Positions 38,729 through 47,196 of a DNA stretch of 64,000 bases are shown one piece after another (the first letter of the stretch is position 1; every line of letters starts with the position of its first letter). The DNA is taken from the NCBI RefSeq assembly GCF_034008635.1, contig NZ_CP125378.1, positions 1,106,001 through 1,170,000 of the forward strand. Direction: 5' to 3'. A model generated the notes under the pieces. It saw only the letters and a program-made list of their open reading frames with translations. It did not search any database and was not told the DNA's origin. The stretch comes from Pseudomonas sp. P8_229 (GTDB lineage: Bacteria; Pseudomonadota; Gammaproteobacteria; Pseudomonadales; Pseudomonadaceae). The translations under genes were made by a program, and so were the position numbers.

Positions 38729-38754
38729 TTGACCGGAACGCCTATTCCGGTCAA
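38729..38754. promoter_or_regulatory. Perfect palindrome in etf intergenic region
   Basis: TTGACCGGAA and TTCCGGTCAA flank a 6-base loop. The symmetry extends loosely outward (CCGTA/TACGG). There is no T-run after it, so it is unlikely to be a terminator. It may be an operator or a structured leader element. Confidence 0.5.
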
Positions 38755-38814
38755 TACGGCAAAATGGTCGTTCATAAGCCGCGCTTCTTTGATTTCTCTG
38801 GGCTGGAGCCAATT

Positions 38815-38828
38815 CAAACAAACGTTTG
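38815..38828. promoter_or_regulatory. Candidate PsrA-type operator
   Basis: CAAAC-AAAC-GTTTG fits the known PsrA consensus [G/C]AAAC(N2-4)GTTT[G/C] (fatty-acid-responsive TetR regulator of Pseudomonas, from memory). The symmetry extends to CCAAT/ATTGG. It abuts the -35 box of the etfD promoter, so binding would be expected to repress. Confidence 0.6.
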
Positions 38829-38830
38829 TA

Positions 38831-38859
38831 TTGGACGCTCGGAGTGGTGTAGATATAAT
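38831..38859 (+). promoter_or_regulatory. Predicted sigma-70 promoter of etfD
   Basis: TTGGAC (-35), a 17-base spacer and a perfect TATAAT (-10, 38854-38859). Transcription would start near 38866 and leave a leader of about 120 bases before the etfD GTG. Confidence 0.7.
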
Positions 38860-38899
38860 GCGCCGCCTAGAGAGAAAGTTGGTTTGCCCATTATTACCC

Positions 38900-38915
38900 T
38901 TGACGTTAACGTAAA
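38900..38915. promoter_or_regulatory. Candidate LiuR-type (MerR family) operator
   Basis: TTGACGTTAACGTAAA has a 10-base perfect palindromic core (ACGTTAACGT). It resembles the LiuR site reported for branched-chain amino acid and fatty acid genes of proteobacteria (recalled, not searched). It falls downstream of the predicted etfD start point. Confidence 0.5.
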
Positions 38916-38987
38916 GGCAATAACGGATGCGACACCGAACCTCCAAATTAGAAAAAAAACTGTTGAGCCTTGAGTAGGAGATAGCCT

Positions 38988-40652
38988 GTGGAACGCGAAT
39001 ACATGGAATTCGACGTGGTCATCGTCGGTGCCGGCCCCGCTGGCCTGTCCGCCGCCTGCCGTCTGAAGCAGAAGGCCGCCGAAGCCGGTAAGGAAATCAG
39101 CGTCTGCGTGGTCGAAAAAGGCTCCGAAGTCGGCGCACACATCCTTTCCGGCGCCGTATTCGAACCACGCGCTCTGAACGAACTGTTCCCGGACTGGAAA
39201 GAACTCGGCGCCCCGCTGAACACTCCGGTCACCCGCGACGATATTTTCGTGCTGAAAAACGCCGAAAGCGCGCAGAAAATCCCTGACTTCTTTGTGCCCA
39301 AGACCATGCACAACGAAGGCAATTACATTATTTCCCTGGGTAACCTGTGCCGCTGGCTGGCTCAGCAGGCCGAGAACCTGGGCGTGGAAATCTACCCGGG
39401 CTTCGCCGCTCAGGAAGCATTGATCGACGAAAGTGGCATCGTGCGCGGGATCATCACCGGTGATCTGGGCGTCGACCGTGAAGGCAACCCGAAAGAAGGC
39501 CTGTACACCCCGGGCATGGAACTGCGTGGCAAGTACACGCTGTTCGCCGAAGGCTGCCGTGGCCACATCGGCAAGCAACTGATCAAGCGCTACAACCTCG
39601 ACAGCGATGCCGACGCCCAGCACTACGGCATCGGCCTGAAAGAAATCTGGGAAATCGACCCGGCCAAACATCAGCCAGGCCTGGTGGTGCACACCGCCGG
39701 CTGGCCGCTGGACATCATGGGCACCGAGAACACTGGTGGCTCGTTCCTCTATCACCTGGAAAACAACCAGGTCGTGGTCGGTCTGATCGTTGACCTGTCC
39801 TACAGCAACACTTACCTGTCGCCGTTCGACGAGTTCCAGCGCCTCAAGCATCACCCGGTGCTGGCTCAGTACCTGGAAGGCGGCAAGCGCATCAGCTACG
39901 GCGCTCGCGCAATCTGCAAAGGTGGCCTGAACTCGCTGCCGAAAATGGTCTTCAAGGGCGGCGCGCTGATCGGCTGCGACCTCGGCACCCTGAACTTCGC
40001 CAAGATCAAGGGCAGCCACACCGCGATGAAGTCCGGCATGCTTGCCGCAGAATCGGTAGCTGACGCTCTGTTCGCTGAAAAGGACGGCACTGAAGAGCTG
40101 ACGTCCTACGTCGACGCGTTCAAAAAGAGCTGGCTCTACGACGAACTGTTCGCCAGCCGCAACTTCGGCCCGGCGATCCACAAGTTCGGCGCGATCGTCG
40201 GCGGTGGTTTCAACTGGCTGGACCAGAACATCTTCGGCGGCAAACTGCCGTTCACCCTGCACGACACCAAGCCGGATTACGCTTGCCTCAAGCTCGCGGC
40301 CGACTGCAAGAAAATCGACTATCCGAAGCCGGACGGCAAACTCAGCTTCGACAAACTGAGCTCAGTGTTCATCTCCGGTACCAACCACGAAGAAGAACAG
40401 CCTTGCCACCTGAAGCTGACCGACCCGAGCATCCCGATCAGCAAGAACCTGCCGCTGTACGACGAACCGGCGCAGCGCTACTGCCCGGCCGGTGTGTACG
40501 AAGTGATCACCAAGGAAGACGGCGAGAAGCGCTTCCAGATCAACGCTCAGAACTGCGTGCACTGCAAGACCTGTGACATCAAGGATCCTTCGCAGAACAT
40601 CACCTGGGTCACGCCGGAAGGCGCCGGCGGCCCGACTTACCCGAACATGTAA
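38988..40652 (+). CDS. etfD: Electron transfer flavoprotein-ubiquinone oxidoreductase
   Basis: A 554-residue membrane-associated flavoprotein with an N-terminal FAD motif VVIVGAGPAGLSAACRL and a C-terminal iron-sulfur region. The cluster Cys are seen in YCPAGVYEV and NCVHCKTCDIKDP. It passes electrons from ETF to ubiquinone. The GTG at 38988 is taken as start because TAGGAG is eight bases upstream. The ATG at 39003 has no ribosome site. It is divergent from etfBA, with shared control likely. Confidence 0.94.
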   Translation: MEREYMEFDVVIVGAGPAGLSAACRLKQKAAEAGKEISVCVVEKGSEVGAHILSGAVFEPRALNELFPDWKELGAPLNTPVTRDDIFVLKNAESAQKIPDFFVPKTMHNEGNYIISLGNLCRWLAQQAENLGVEIYPGFAAQEALIDESGIVRGIITGDLGVDREGNPKEGLYTPGMELRGKYTLFAEGCRGHIGKQLIKRYNLDSDADAQHYGIGLKEIWEIDPAKHQPGLVVHTAGWPLDIMGTENTGGSFLYHLENNQVVVGLIVDLSYSNTYLSPFDEFQRLKHHPVLAQYLEGGKRISYGARAICKGGLNSLPKMVFKGGALIGCDLGTLNFAKIKGSHTAMKSGMLAAESVADALFAEKDGTEELTSYVDAFKKSWLYDELFASRNFGPAIHKFGAIVGGGFNWLDQNIFGGKLPFTLHDTKPDYACLKLAADCKKIDYPKPDGKLSFDKLSSVFISGTNHEEEQPCHLKLTDPSIPISKNLPLYDEPAQRYCPAGVYEVITKEDGEKRFQINAQNCVHCKTCDIKDPSQNITWVTPEGAGGPTYPNM

Positions 40653-40667
40653 GTCGTATAGCTGAAC

Positions 40668-40700
40668 AACGAGGCTCCCGAATTGGGGGCCTTTTTGTTG
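40668..40700 (+). terminator. Rho-independent terminator after etfD
   Basis: A GAGGCTCCC/GGGGGCC hairpin followed by five T, 16 bases past the etfD stop. Confidence 0.75.
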
Positions 40701-40731
40701 CTCATAGCTTTTTGTTTCACCACAAAACTAC

Positions 40732-40821
40732 TGTAGGAGTGAGCCTGCTCGCGATAGCGTTGTATCAGCCAGCATCATCGTTGACTGACACACCGCTATC
40801 GCGAGCAGGCTCACTCCTACA
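40732..40821. repeat. Long inverted repeat (REP variant)
   Basis: TGTAGGAGTGAGCCTGCTCG and CGAGCAGGCTCACTCCTACA form near-perfect long arms, continuing through CGATAGCG/CGCTATCG, around a loop of about 35 bases. It separates etfD from the convergent AraC gene. Confidence 0.85.
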
Positions 40822-40837
40822 AAGGATTTGTGCAGAC

Positions 40838-41764
40838 TCAGGCAACGCGTTCGTCACCCGGGCTGCGCTCGAAGTAGCGCTTGTACTCGCGACTGAACTG
40901 CGACGTGCTCTGATACCCCACCCGATGCGCGACCTGCGCCACGCCCAGCCCCTCGGCGATCAGCAAGGTCTGCGCCTTGAGCAACCGCAAGCGCTTCAGG
41001 TACTGCACCGGCGACAGCAACGTGCTGCGCTTGAAGTGCTCGTGGAAGGTCGAAACACTCATGTTGGCGCAACTGGCCAGGGTCTCGACATTCAGCGGCT
41101 CGGTGTAATGCGCATGCAGATGACTGATCGACGCCGCAACCCGGGCGAACTGTCCCTGCTGCTCGACCAGCGCGCGCAACACATCGGCCTGCGGCCCGCG
41201 CAACGCAGTGAACAACAATTCACGCACCCGCGCCGGCCCGAGAATCTGCCGCTCCAGCGGATCGTGCAGGCAGCGTAACAAGCGTTCGACGCAGCCGCGC
41301 ATGTCATCGTCGAGCACCACCGAGGTCATCGACTCCGGCGTTTGCGCCGGGATATGCCGCCCGGGCGCCAGCCCCATGGTCAGTACCAGCTCGCCGAGCA
41401 GCACCCGGTCGATCGCTACCGACACCCCCAGCAACGGCGCATCCGGCAAGGCAAAGGTTTCGCACTCGAATGGCACCGGCAGCGCCTGAATCAGGTAGTG
41501 CCCGGCGCCATATTCCATAGTGCGCGGACCGAGGAACGCCAGCTTGCTGCCCTGGGCGATGATCATCAGGCTCGGCTCATAAATGTGCGGGCCACGCGCG
41601 ACGTCACAACTGGCGCGCAACACCTGCACACCGGGCAGCCCGGTCTGGCTGTAACCGTCGCGGAGCGCCAGCGGTTCGATCAGCGAAACCAGCGTGGCAT
41701 TGGCATCAAGGTGGCGGGTCAACTGCATCGGAGGGGTCTTCAAAAAAGTCACGGAAAAAGGCAT
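40838..41764 (-). CDS. AraC family transcriptional regulator
   Basis: A protein of up to 308 residues with an N-terminal AraC-type cupin-like domain (ASCDVARGPHIYEPSLMIIAQG, GAGHYLIQALPVPFECET) and a C-terminal double helix-turn-helix (LASCANMSVSTFHEHFK, VAHRVGYQSTSQFSREYKR). It is divergent from a zinc alcohol dehydrogenase gene, which is its likely target. The start is uncertain: ATG 41764 gives the longest form, ATG 41728 (MQLTRHLDAN) is also possible, and neither has a strong ribosome site. Confidence 0.88.
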   Translation of the reverse strand: MPFSVTFLKTPPMQLTRHLDANATLVSLIEPLALRDGYSQTGLPGVQVLRASCDVARGPHIYEPSLMIIAQGSKLAFLGPRTMEYGAGHYLIQALPVPFECETFALPDAPLLGVSVAIDRVLLGELVLTMGLAPGRHIPAQTPESMTSVVLDDDMRGCVERLLRCLHDPLERQILGPARVRELLFTALRGPQADVLRALVEQQGQFARVAASISHLHAHYTEPLNVETLASCANMSVSTFHEHFKRSTLLSPVQYLKRLRLLKAQTLLIAEGLGVAQVAHRVGYQSTSQFSREYKRYFERSPGDERVA

Positions 41765-41918
41765 GCAAGCATCATCGCAGATCCTTTTGCCAATGCGCTC
41801 GCCCAGACCTGCATGCCGGAGGATTAGGCATGAGAGCCGGAGGAATCGTCATGGCCGCAGCGGCGGACGACGCCCAGAATGCGCCACCTCACCTGTCACT
41901 GCTTCTGCGAGGTTCCTC

Positions 41919-42971
41919 ATGTACACCGCTATCGGTTATGCCGCCCAATCGGCCACCACCCCCCTCGCCCCAATGAAATTCGAACGCCGCAGCCCTCGCG
42001 CTGACGACGTGGCGATCGAGATCCTGTACTGCGGCGTCTGCCACTCCGACATCCACCAGGCGCGCAACGAATGGGGCATCGCCGTGTATCCGCTGATGCC
42101 CGGCCACGAGATCGTCGGAAAAGTCACCGCCGTCGGTGCCAGCGTCACTCAACATAAAGTAGGCGATCTGGTCGGTGTCGGCTGCATGGTCGACTCCTGC
42201 CGCACCTGCGCTGCCTGCCAGCAGAACCTCGAGCAATACTGCCTCGAAGGCCCGACCATGACTTACGCCACCCCGGATCGGGTCGATGGCAGCAACACCA
42301 TGGGCGGCTACTCGGACAGCATCGTCGTCAGCGAGCACTTCGTGGTGCGCATCCCGGAGAAACTCGACCTGGCCAGCGCCGCGCCGATCCTTTGTGCCGG
42401 CATCACCACCTACTCGCCGCTCAAGCACTACGGGGTCAAGGCTGGCGACAAGGTCGGGATTCTCGGCATGGGTGGCCTTGGCCACATGGGCATCAAGTTC
42501 GCCAAAGCGATGGGCGCCGAAGTCACACTGTTCACCCGCTCGGCGAGCAAAGCCGAGGAAGGTCGCCGTCAGGGCGCCGACCATGTGATCATCTCCACCG
42601 ATGCCGAACAGATGGCCGCCGCCGCAGGTCAATTCGACTTCCTGCTCGACACCATTCCGGTGCAGCACGACCTCAACCCGTACCTGCAAACCCTGCGCTT
42701 TGATGGCGTGCACATTCTGGTCGGGCTGATCGAGCCGATCGACCCGCCGGTGCATGCTGCCAATCTGGTGCTGGGCCGCCGGGTGCTGGCCGGTTCGTTG
42801 ATCGGGGGCATCGCCGAAACCCAGGAAGTGCTGGATTTCTGCGCCGAGCACAACATCACCTGCGATATCGAAATGCTCGACATCCGCCAGATCAACGAGG
42901 CTTACGCCCGCATGATCGCCGGTGACGTGAAGTACCGCTTCGTGATCGACATGGCGACGCTGAAGCTTTAA
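41919..42971 (+). CDS. Zinc-dependent alcohol dehydrogenase (YahK/CAD type)
   Basis: A 350-residue medium-chain dehydrogenase. Catalytic zinc ligands appear in CGVCHSDIHQ and PGHEIVGKV. The structural zinc Cys set is in CMVDSCRTCAACQQNLEQYC. The NADP-binding region is VGILGMGGLGHMGIKFAKAMG. Such enzymes reduce a range of aldehydes with NADPH. The ATG at 41919 (MYTAIGYAAQ) has GAGG upstream, and the longer frame from 41694 runs through the AraC promoter region. The divergent AraC regulator probably controls it. Confidence 0.92.
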   Translation: MYTAIGYAAQSATTPLAPMKFERRSPRADDVAIEILYCGVCHSDIHQARNEWGIAVYPLMPGHEIVGKVTAVGASVTQHKVGDLVGVGCMVDSCRTCAACQQNLEQYCLEGPTMTYATPDRVDGSNTMGGYSDSIVVSEHFVVRIPEKLDLASAAPILCAGITTYSPLKHYGVKAGDKVGILGMGGLGHMGIKFAKAMGAEVTLFTRSASKAEEGRRQGADHVIISTDAEQMAAAAGQFDFLLDTIPVQHDLNPYLQTLRFDGVHILVGLIEPIDPPVHAANLVLGRRVLAGSLIGGIAETQEVLDFCAEHNITCDIEMLDIRQINEAYARMIAGDVKYRFVIDMATLKL

Positions 42972-42997
42972 TCCTTCAAGGTTCGTACCTTCAAGGC

Positions 42998-43801
42998 TTA
43001 TACCTTCAAGCCAAGCTCCGCCGACAGCCGGGCTGTGACCCCTTTGATCAGGGGGATCAGCTCGGCCATTTTTTCCAGCGGCATGTACGGCACGGTGCTG
43101 GCGATGCTGATCGCCGCCACAATGCGCTTGCTCGCATCGCGAATCGGCGCCGCCACGCAGCGGATCGACGGTTCATTGTCTTCCAGATCGAACGCGTAGC
43201 CGCCAGCCACGTACTCGGTCATGCGCTGCTCAAGCTGTTCCCACGACTGTTGGGGATGCTGCGGCCAGAACTGACTTTTCCCACCCGCCGGCAGGCTGAT
43301 GTCGTACAGCCGCTGCCAATCCTGCGGCGCATCGTCGAGCATCAAGGCCTTGCCGATCCCGGTGCGCGCCAGCGGCATGCGATGGCCGACCCGCGAACGC
43401 ATTTCCGGGCCATTGCGCCCCGGATTCTTCAGCAGGTACAAGACCTCGTCGCCTTCACGAATGCCCAAGTGCACGGTGTCGCCGGTCAGGGCCGACAACT
43501 CGTCCAGATACGGCCCGGCCAGACTCACCAGCGGCAACTCTTCGCGCGCCTGAAACCCCAGCTCGATCAGCTTCGGCCCCAGCAGATAGCCGATTTGCGG
43601 CACCACGCGCAGGTAGCGCTCGTCCACCAGGCAACTGGCCAGACGATGGGTGGTGCTGCGCGTGGTGCCGATCAGCCGGGCGATCTCTTTCAGATCGCGG
43701 GCGCCACTGGCCACCGCCTGCACCACACCCAATCCGCGAAGCAGCGTCTGGGTGCCGGTGGGTGCGGCGTCCTTGGTTTTTTCCGGGGCGTCTTCCTGCA
43801 T
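42998..43801 (-). CDS. IclR family regulator of the galactonate operon
   Basis: A 267-residue regulator with an N-terminal winged helix (LKEIARLIGTTRSTTHRLASCLV) and a C-terminal IclR effector domain (MPLARTGIGKALML, DNEPSIRCVAAPIRD, AAISIASTVPYMP). It is the last gene of the dgo unit and probably represses it until D-galactonate or an intermediate is bound. E. coli uses a GntR protein (DgoR) for this job, so the IclR type is a different solution. Confidence 0.87.
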   Translation of the reverse strand: MQEDAPEKTKDAAPTGTQTLLRGLGVVQAVASGARDLKEIARLIGTTRSTTHRLASCLVDERYLRVVPQIGYLLGPKLIELGFQAREELPLVSLAGPYLDELSALTGDTVHLGIREGDEVLYLLKNPGRNGPEMRSRVGHRMPLARTGIGKALMLDDAPQDWQRLYDISLPAGGKSQFWPQHPQQSWEQLEQRMTEYVAGGYAFDLEDNEPSIRCVAAPIRDASKRIVAAISIASTVPYMPLEKMAELIPLIKGVTARLSAELGLKV

Positions 43802-43861
43802 ATCCAGCCTTTACCGTTGAGCGAGGGAACGGGCGGCATTATGGTCGCCCGATGTGGACCA

Positions 43862-45172
43862 CTACAACTCGATACGCTCGACCTTGCCCACCAACAGCAC
43901 GTAGGACAACGCACCGATCAAGGCCAGCACGGCGATATAGGTGATCGCCGGGGCAAACGAATCGCCGCTGGCGAGAAAACCGATGACGATCGGCGTGGCA
44001 ATTGCCGACAGGTTGCCGATGAAGTTGAACACCCCGCCGGTCAGCCCCAGCAACCGCGCCGGCGCCAATGTCGAGACCAGCGACCAGGTGATCGACGCCA
44101 GCCCGTTGCCGAAAAACGCCAGCGCCAGGAAGGCGATCACCAGCGGTGTCGACTCGACAAAGTTGGCGCCAATGATCGAGGTGGAAATCAACAGCCCGCC
44201 GATGATCGGCAACTTGCGCGCAAAGCCCACACTGCAGCCACGCCGAATCAGCAAGTCGGAAAAGAACCCCGAACACAGCACGCCAATGAACGCGGCGAGA
44301 AACGGCAGCGACGCCAGTAGCCCGGACTTGATGAAGTCCATGCCACGGTATTTCACCAGGTAGGTCGGGAACCACGTCAGGAAAAACCACAGCGTCGAGT
44401 TCAGGCAGAACTGGCCCAGGTAGATGCCCCACAACTTGCGTTTGGTCAGGACTATACCCAGATCGGTCCAGCTGAATCTGGCTTTGACCTTGGCGGTGTC
44501 GGCCTGGATATCCACCAACCCGCCGCCCTCGCGAATCAGCTCGATTTCGCCTTCGTTGGCGCCCTTGAAATCTCGCGGCTCGCGATACACCGCGTACCAG
44601 ATCGCCGCCCAGACAATCCCCGCCGCACCGGTGGCGACGAACACCATGTGCCAGCCGAACTCATGTTGCAGCCAGGCCAGCACCGGGGTCAGAAATGCCA
44701 GCCCGACAAACTGCCCGGAGGTGTAGAAACCAATCGCCGTGGCCCGTTCGCGCTCGGGAAACCAGGTGGTCACCACGCGGCTGTTGATCGGATAAGCCGG
44801 AGCTTCCAGCGCGCCGACCGCCATGCGCAGCACAAACAGTGCGATGAAACTCGCGGCAAAGCCGAGCATCACCGTGGCCAGCGACCACAGCAACAGCGCG
44901 ACGCTGTACAGAATACGCGGCGGCACCCGATCTACCAGCCAACCGCCGGGGATCTGCATCGCGGCGTAGGTCCAGCCGAACGCGGAGAAAATCAGCCCGA
45001 CGTGAACGGGATCGATGCCCAGCTCGCTGGTCAGCGCGGGCGCGGCAATCGACAGATTGCTGCGGTCGAGGTAGTTGATGACCACGGTGATGAACAGCAA
45101 CACCATGATGAAAAACCGCTTGCGGCTGGGCGTGACTAAAGACGCCTGCCCGGTGAGGGTTTGCGGTGGCAT
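43862..45172 (-). CDS. MFS transporter, D-galactonate type
   Basis: A 436-residue twelve-helix permease of the anion:cation symporter family (YLDRSNLSIAAPALTSELGI, GWLVDRVPPRILYS, RMAVGALEAPAYPINSRVV). Its position between dgoD and the IclR gene points to D-galactonate uptake, as by DgoT. It lies 60 bases before the IclR gene. Confidence 0.87.
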   Translation of the reverse strand: MPPQTLTGQASLVTPSRKRFFIMVLLFITVVINYLDRSNLSIAAPALTSELGIDPVHVGLIFSAFGWTYAAMQIPGGWLVDRVPPRILYSVALLLWSLATVMLGFAASFIALFVLRMAVGALEAPAYPINSRVVTTWFPERERATAIGFYTSGQFVGLAFLTPVLAWLQHEFGWHMVFVATGAAGIVWAAIWYAVYREPRDFKGANEGEIELIREGGGLVDIQADTAKVKARFSWTDLGIVLTKRKLWGIYLGQFCLNSTLWFFLTWFPTYLVKYRGMDFIKSGLLASLPFLAAFIGVLCSGFFSDLLIRRGCSVGFARKLPIIGGLLISTSIIGANFVESTPLVIAFLALAFFGNGLASITWSLVSTLAPARLLGLTGGVFNFIGNLSAIATPIVIGFLASGDSFAPAITYIAVLALIGALSYVLLVGKVERIEL

Positions 45173-45217
45173 GGGGAGTGCCTCTTCTTATGATTATTGA
45201 GGTCGGCCTATGGCCTG

Positions 45218-45323
45218 ATCGTTCCCACGCTCCGCGTGGGGATGCAGCCCGGGACGCTCTGCGTCCCAAAAGCGGACGCAGAGCGTCCATTGAGGCATTC
45301 CCACGCAGAGCGTGGGAACGATC
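45218..45323. repeat. Palindromic element, GTTCCCACGCTCTGCGTGGGAAC type, copy 2
   Basis: A relative of the 25235-25341 element, in inverse orientation. It sits between dgoD and the transporter gene, inside a probable operon. Confidence 0.85.
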
Positions 45324-45346
45324 TCATCGGGTGTGTCAGGCAGGAC

Positions 45347-46495
45347 TCACCACTCGGCGAAGCTGCCATCGGCATGGCGCCAGATCGGGTTGCGCCAGCG
45401 GTGGCCGACGGCGGCGCGTTCGATCACGTATTCCTCATTGATCTCGATGCCCAGCCCCGGCCCGTTCGGGATCTTCACGAAGCCTTTGTCGTAATCGAAC
45501 ACCCGTGGATCCTTCACGTAGTCGAGCAAGTCGTTGCTCTCGTTGTAATGGATGCCCAGGCTCTGTTCCTGGATAAACGCGTTGTAACAGGCCGCGTCGA
45601 GTTGCAGACACGCCGCCAGCGCAATCGGCCCCAGCGGACAATGCAGCGCCAGCGCCACGTCGTAGGCTTCGGCCATGTTGGCGATCTTGCGGGTTTCAGT
45701 GATGCCGCCGGCGTGCGAGGCATCCGGCTGGATGATGTCGACGTAACCTTCGCTCAACACCCGTTTAAAGTCCCAACGCGAGAACAGCCGCTCACCGAGG
45801 GCAATCGGCGTGCTGGTCAGCGGCGCCAGCTCCTTCAGTGCTTCGTAGTTTTCGCTGAGCACCGGTTCTTCGATGAACATCAGCTTGTACGGATCGAGTT
45901 CCTTCATCAGCACCTTGGCCATCGGTTTATGCACCCGACCATGAAAGTCGACACCGATACCGACGTTCGGCCCGACCGCGTCACGCACAGCGGCGACGTT
46001 GGCCAATGCCAGATCGACTTTCTCGAAGGAATCGAGGAACTGCAGCTCTTCGGTGCCGTTCATTTTCACCGCCGTGAAGCCACGGCTCACCGCCTCTTGA
46101 GCCGCACGCGCGGTGTCGGCTGGACGGTCACCGCCGATCCACGAATACACGCGAATCTTGTCGCGCACCTGACCACCGAGCAGATCACTAACCGACACCC
46201 CGAGCGCCTTGCCCTTGATGTCCCACAGCGCCTGATCGATACCGGCCAGCGCACTCATATGAATCGCGCCGCCACGGTAGAAGCCGCCGCGATACAGCAC
46301 AGTCCAGATGTCTTCGATATTGCGTGGGTCTTTACCGATCAGGTAGTCGGACAATTCCTCGACCGCAGCGGCGACGGTGTGGGCGCGCCCTTCAACCACG
46401 GGCTCGCCCCAACCGGTCACACCTTCGTCAGTTTCGACCTTGAGGAAGCACCAGCGCGGCGGCACGATGAAGGTGGTGAGTTTGGTGATTTTCAT
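45347..46495 (-). CDS. dgoD: D-galactonate dehydratase
   Basis: A 382-residue enolase-superfamily enzyme that dehydrates D-galactonate to 2-keto-3-deoxy-D-galactonate. It starts [20 protein letters not shown], with [11 protein letters not shown] and [14 protein letters not shown] carrying metal and catalytic residues, and [14 protein letters not shown] near the C-terminus. The start and length match DgoD. It lies between dgoA and the transporter. Confidence 0.94.
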   Translation of the reverse strand: MKITKLTTFIVPPRWCFLKVETDEGVTGWGEPVVEGRAHTVAAAVEELSDYLIGKDPRNIEDIWTVLYRGGFYRGGAIHMSALAGIDQALWDIKGKALGVSVSDLLGGQVRDKIRVYSWIGGDRPADTARAAQEAVSRGFTAVKMNGTEELQFLDSFEKVDLALANVAAVRDAVGPNVGIGVDFHGRVHKPMAKVLMKELDPYKLMFIEEPVLSENYEALKELAPLTSTPIALGERLFSRWDFKRVLSEGYVDIIQPDASHAGGITETRKIANMAEAYDVALALHCPLGPIALAACLQLDAACYNAFIQEQSLGIHYNESNDLLDYVKDPRVFDYDKGFVKIPNGPGLGIEINEEYVIERAAVGHRWRNPIWRHADGSFAEW

Positions 46496-46556
46496 CTCTG
46501 CTCTCTTTTGTAAATGCAGCTCTTATTAGGTGCAGCGCACGCAGCGCCAAAAAGTC

Positions 46557-47177
46557 TTAGCGAAGCGCCTTCCACGCAGCCACGTAGGCCTTGGCGCTCA
46601 CCGCCACTTGCTCCGGCGTCATGCCCGGTTTGAACAGGCCGGAACCGAGGCCGAAACCTTTCACGCCGGCATCGATAAACGCCTGCATGTTGTCCGGCGT
46701 GATCCCGCCGACCGGCGCCAGCACCGTCCCCGCTGGCAACACCGCCAGCCAGGCCTTGACCACCGCCGGGCCCATCTGCTCGGCCGGAAACAGCTTGAGA
46801 ATGTCCGCGCCCTCCTCCAGCGCCGCGAAGGCTTCGGTCGGCGTGGCGACACCCGGCGACAGAAACAGCCCTGCCGCTTTTGCTGCGCGTAAAACCTTGG
46901 CATCACTGTGCGGCATGACAATCACTTGGCCGCCGGCTTCTTTCACCCGCTCAACCTGCTCCGGCGTCAGCACCGTGCCGGCACCGATCAGGCAATCGGC
47001 GGGCAAGGTCTTGCGCAGAATGCGGATACTTTCGTACGGCGAAGGGGAATTGAGCGGTACTTCGATGACGCGAAATCCGGCTGCATACAGGACTTCTCCG
47101 ACAGCGCCGGCTTCCTGCGGATGCAGGCCACGCAGGATCGCGATCAGACCGTTTTGCGCCAGTGCTTGCTTGAGCAT
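46557..47177 (-). CDS. dgoA: 2-dehydro-3-deoxy-6-phosphogalactonate aldolase
   Basis: A 206-residue KDPG/KDPGal-type aldolase. Residues from the family are visible: LRGLHPQEA, IEVPLNSPSPYESI, IGAGTVLTPEQV, and FLSPGVATPTEAF after the Schiff-base Lys region (DAKVLRAAKAAG). It cleaves KDPGal to pyruvate and glyceraldehyde 3-phosphate. It lies 19 bases after dgoK. Confidence 0.92.
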   Translation of the reverse strand: MLKQALAQNGLIAILRGLHPQEAGAVGEVLYAAGFRVIEVPLNSPSPYESIRILRKTLPADCLIGAGTVLTPEQVERVKEAGGQVIVMPHSDAKVLRAAKAAGLFLSPGVATPTEAFAALEEGADILKLFPAEQMGPAVVKAWLAVLPAGTVLAPVGGITPDNMQAFIDAGVKGFGLGSGLFKPGMTPEQVAVSAKAYVAAWKALR

Positions 47178-47196
47178 GTCAGGCCTCCAGTCAGGG

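Noticed and set aside
38459..38821. 120-codon minus-strand frame upstream of etfB
   Set aside because: It lies across the intergenic inverted-repeat element and palindrome, has no domain or ribosome site, and would run into etfB.
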